NCBI GenBank assembly: GCA_002342225.1
Contig: DDPO01000021.1
Span: 13,803 to 20,143, forward strand
DNA from: Bdellovibrionaceae bacterium UBA2466
Lineage (GTDB): Bacteria; Bdellovibrionota; FAC87; UBA2466
Length of the DNA stretch: 6,341 nucleotides
Direction of reading: 5' to 3'
Of this stretch, positions 5,937-6,341 are shown piece by piece. The translations under genes and the position numbers were made by a program. Below the pieces are notes generated by a model. The model saw nothing but the letters and a program-made list of their open reading frames with translations, did no database searches and was not told the origin of the DNA. Numbering within the stretch: position 1 is the stretch's first letter; each line of letters starts with the position of its first letter.

Positions 5937-6341
5937 GTACTCACCACCGACTTCGTATAAAGCTCGGCTCATCTGTCCCAAAGAGCACACTCGCGCACAT
6001 ACCATGAGTTCCTCAAAAATATTGTTGCCGTTTCGTGCAGCCTCTTTAAGTTTTTTAAGGGCCTCGGGAGCTGTTTGGGCGTGCGTTTTTTGAAAATCTT
6101 TTAAGTTGGAAATCTGCTCGTTCTTTTCAGTGTAAGTCGCTCTCGTAATTTCACTCGGAAAGATTTGCCCTAGTTCATCTGCTTTGGGATTTAAGTAAGT
6201 ATTGACTCCGATGAGTGGAAGTTCGCCGGAGTGTTTTAAGTGCTCGTAGTAGAGGGACTCTTCTTGAATCTGACTTCTCTGGTAGTGCGTTTCCATCGCA
6301 CCAAGAACGCCCCCGCGGAGCGATATTTTTTCAAATTCTTT
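5922..6341 (-). CDS. icmF: Methylmalonyl/isobutyryl-CoA mutase, C-terminal part, IcmF-like (cut by right edge)
   Basis: The last 139 codons of a larger gene that enters from the right edge. The reading frame is open to 6341, so the ATG at 6296-6294 is internal rather than the start. The residues match the end of the substrate-binding domain of adenosylcobalamin-dependent acyl-CoA mutases: RGGVLGAMETHYQRSQIQEE, LYYEHLKHSGELPLIGVNTY, then a helical region and the ending SLGQMSRALYEVGGEYRRGI. In canonical methylmalonyl-CoA mutase a B12-binding domain follows the barrel. Here the protein ends without one, which fits IcmF, where the B12 and MeaI-like GTPase domains come first. IcmF interconverts isobutyryl- and n-butyryl-CoA, and some relatives use other branched acyl-CoAs. 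A separate large subunit with a detached B12 subunit is the alternative. It is functionally unrelated to the wall operon and converges on it with overlapping stop codons. Confidence 0.85.
   Translation of the reverse strand, partial: KEFEKISLRGGVLGAMETHYQRSQIQEESLYYEHLKHSGELPLIGVNTYLNPKADELGQIFPSEITRATYTEKNEQISNLKDFQKTHAQTAPEALKKLKEAARNGNNIFEELMVCARVCSLGQMSRALYEVGGEYRRGI

Noticed and set aside
5934..5950. Hairpin TCGGT/ACCGA as a terminator for the operon
   Set aside because: Only a five-base stem, no following T run on the plus strand, and it lies in mutase codons for the conserved Gly-Glu-Tyr-Arg-Arg end.

Overview
The window holds one nearly complete, tightly packed plus-strand operon of the Gram-negative cell-elongation machinery (elongasome): mreC (366-1199), mreD (1159-1722), mrdA encoding PBP2 (1719-3677), rodA (3695-4789) and a family 4-type glycosyltransferase (4795-5925). 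Two minus-strand genes flank it and are cut by the window edges. On the left is the N-terminal part of a SurA/PpiD-type periplasmic foldase, transcribed divergently from mreC. On the right is the C-terminal end of a methylmalonyl/isobutyryl-CoA mutase of the fused IcmF type, transcribed convergently with the glycosyltransferase.

The envelope genes (periplasmic MreC and PBP2 domains, a PpiD-like foldase) point to a diderm bacterium with moderate to low G+C. The order mreC-mreD-mrdA-rodA is typical of Proteobacteria and related phyla. The neighbourhood and the general look of the proteins would suit the former deltaproteobacterial groups, for instance Bdellovibrionota. That assignment is inference; the window has no rRNA or other decisive taxonomic marker.

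Layout: 1-236 partial foldase gene (minus); 237-365 AT-rich divergent intergenic region with weak candidate promoters for both directions; 366-5925 the operon, with a 41-base overlap (mreC/mreD), a 4-base ATGA overlap (mreD/mrdA), a 17-base gap (mrdA/rodA) and a 5-base gap (rodA/glycosyltransferase); 5922-6341 partial mutase gene (minus), whose stop codon overlaps that of the glycosyltransferase inside the palindrome TTAA. No gap exceeds 129 bases, and I saw no RNA genes, mobile elements, CRISPR arrays or sizeable repeats.

How it works together: MreC (periplasmic scaffold) and MreD (membrane partner) are expected to activate the PBP2-RodA pair. RodA polymerises glycan strands from lipid II and PBP2 crosslinks them, producing lateral wall synthesis. 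mreB is not directly upstream of mreC as it often is; it may lie elsewhere. The glycosyltransferase co-expressed after rodA is not a standard elongasome part and its substrate is unknown. I see no wholly new system here. The points worth a second look are the fifth gene, the probable Cys3His metal site in PBP2, the TTG start codons and long overlap, and the junctions with the flanking genes.
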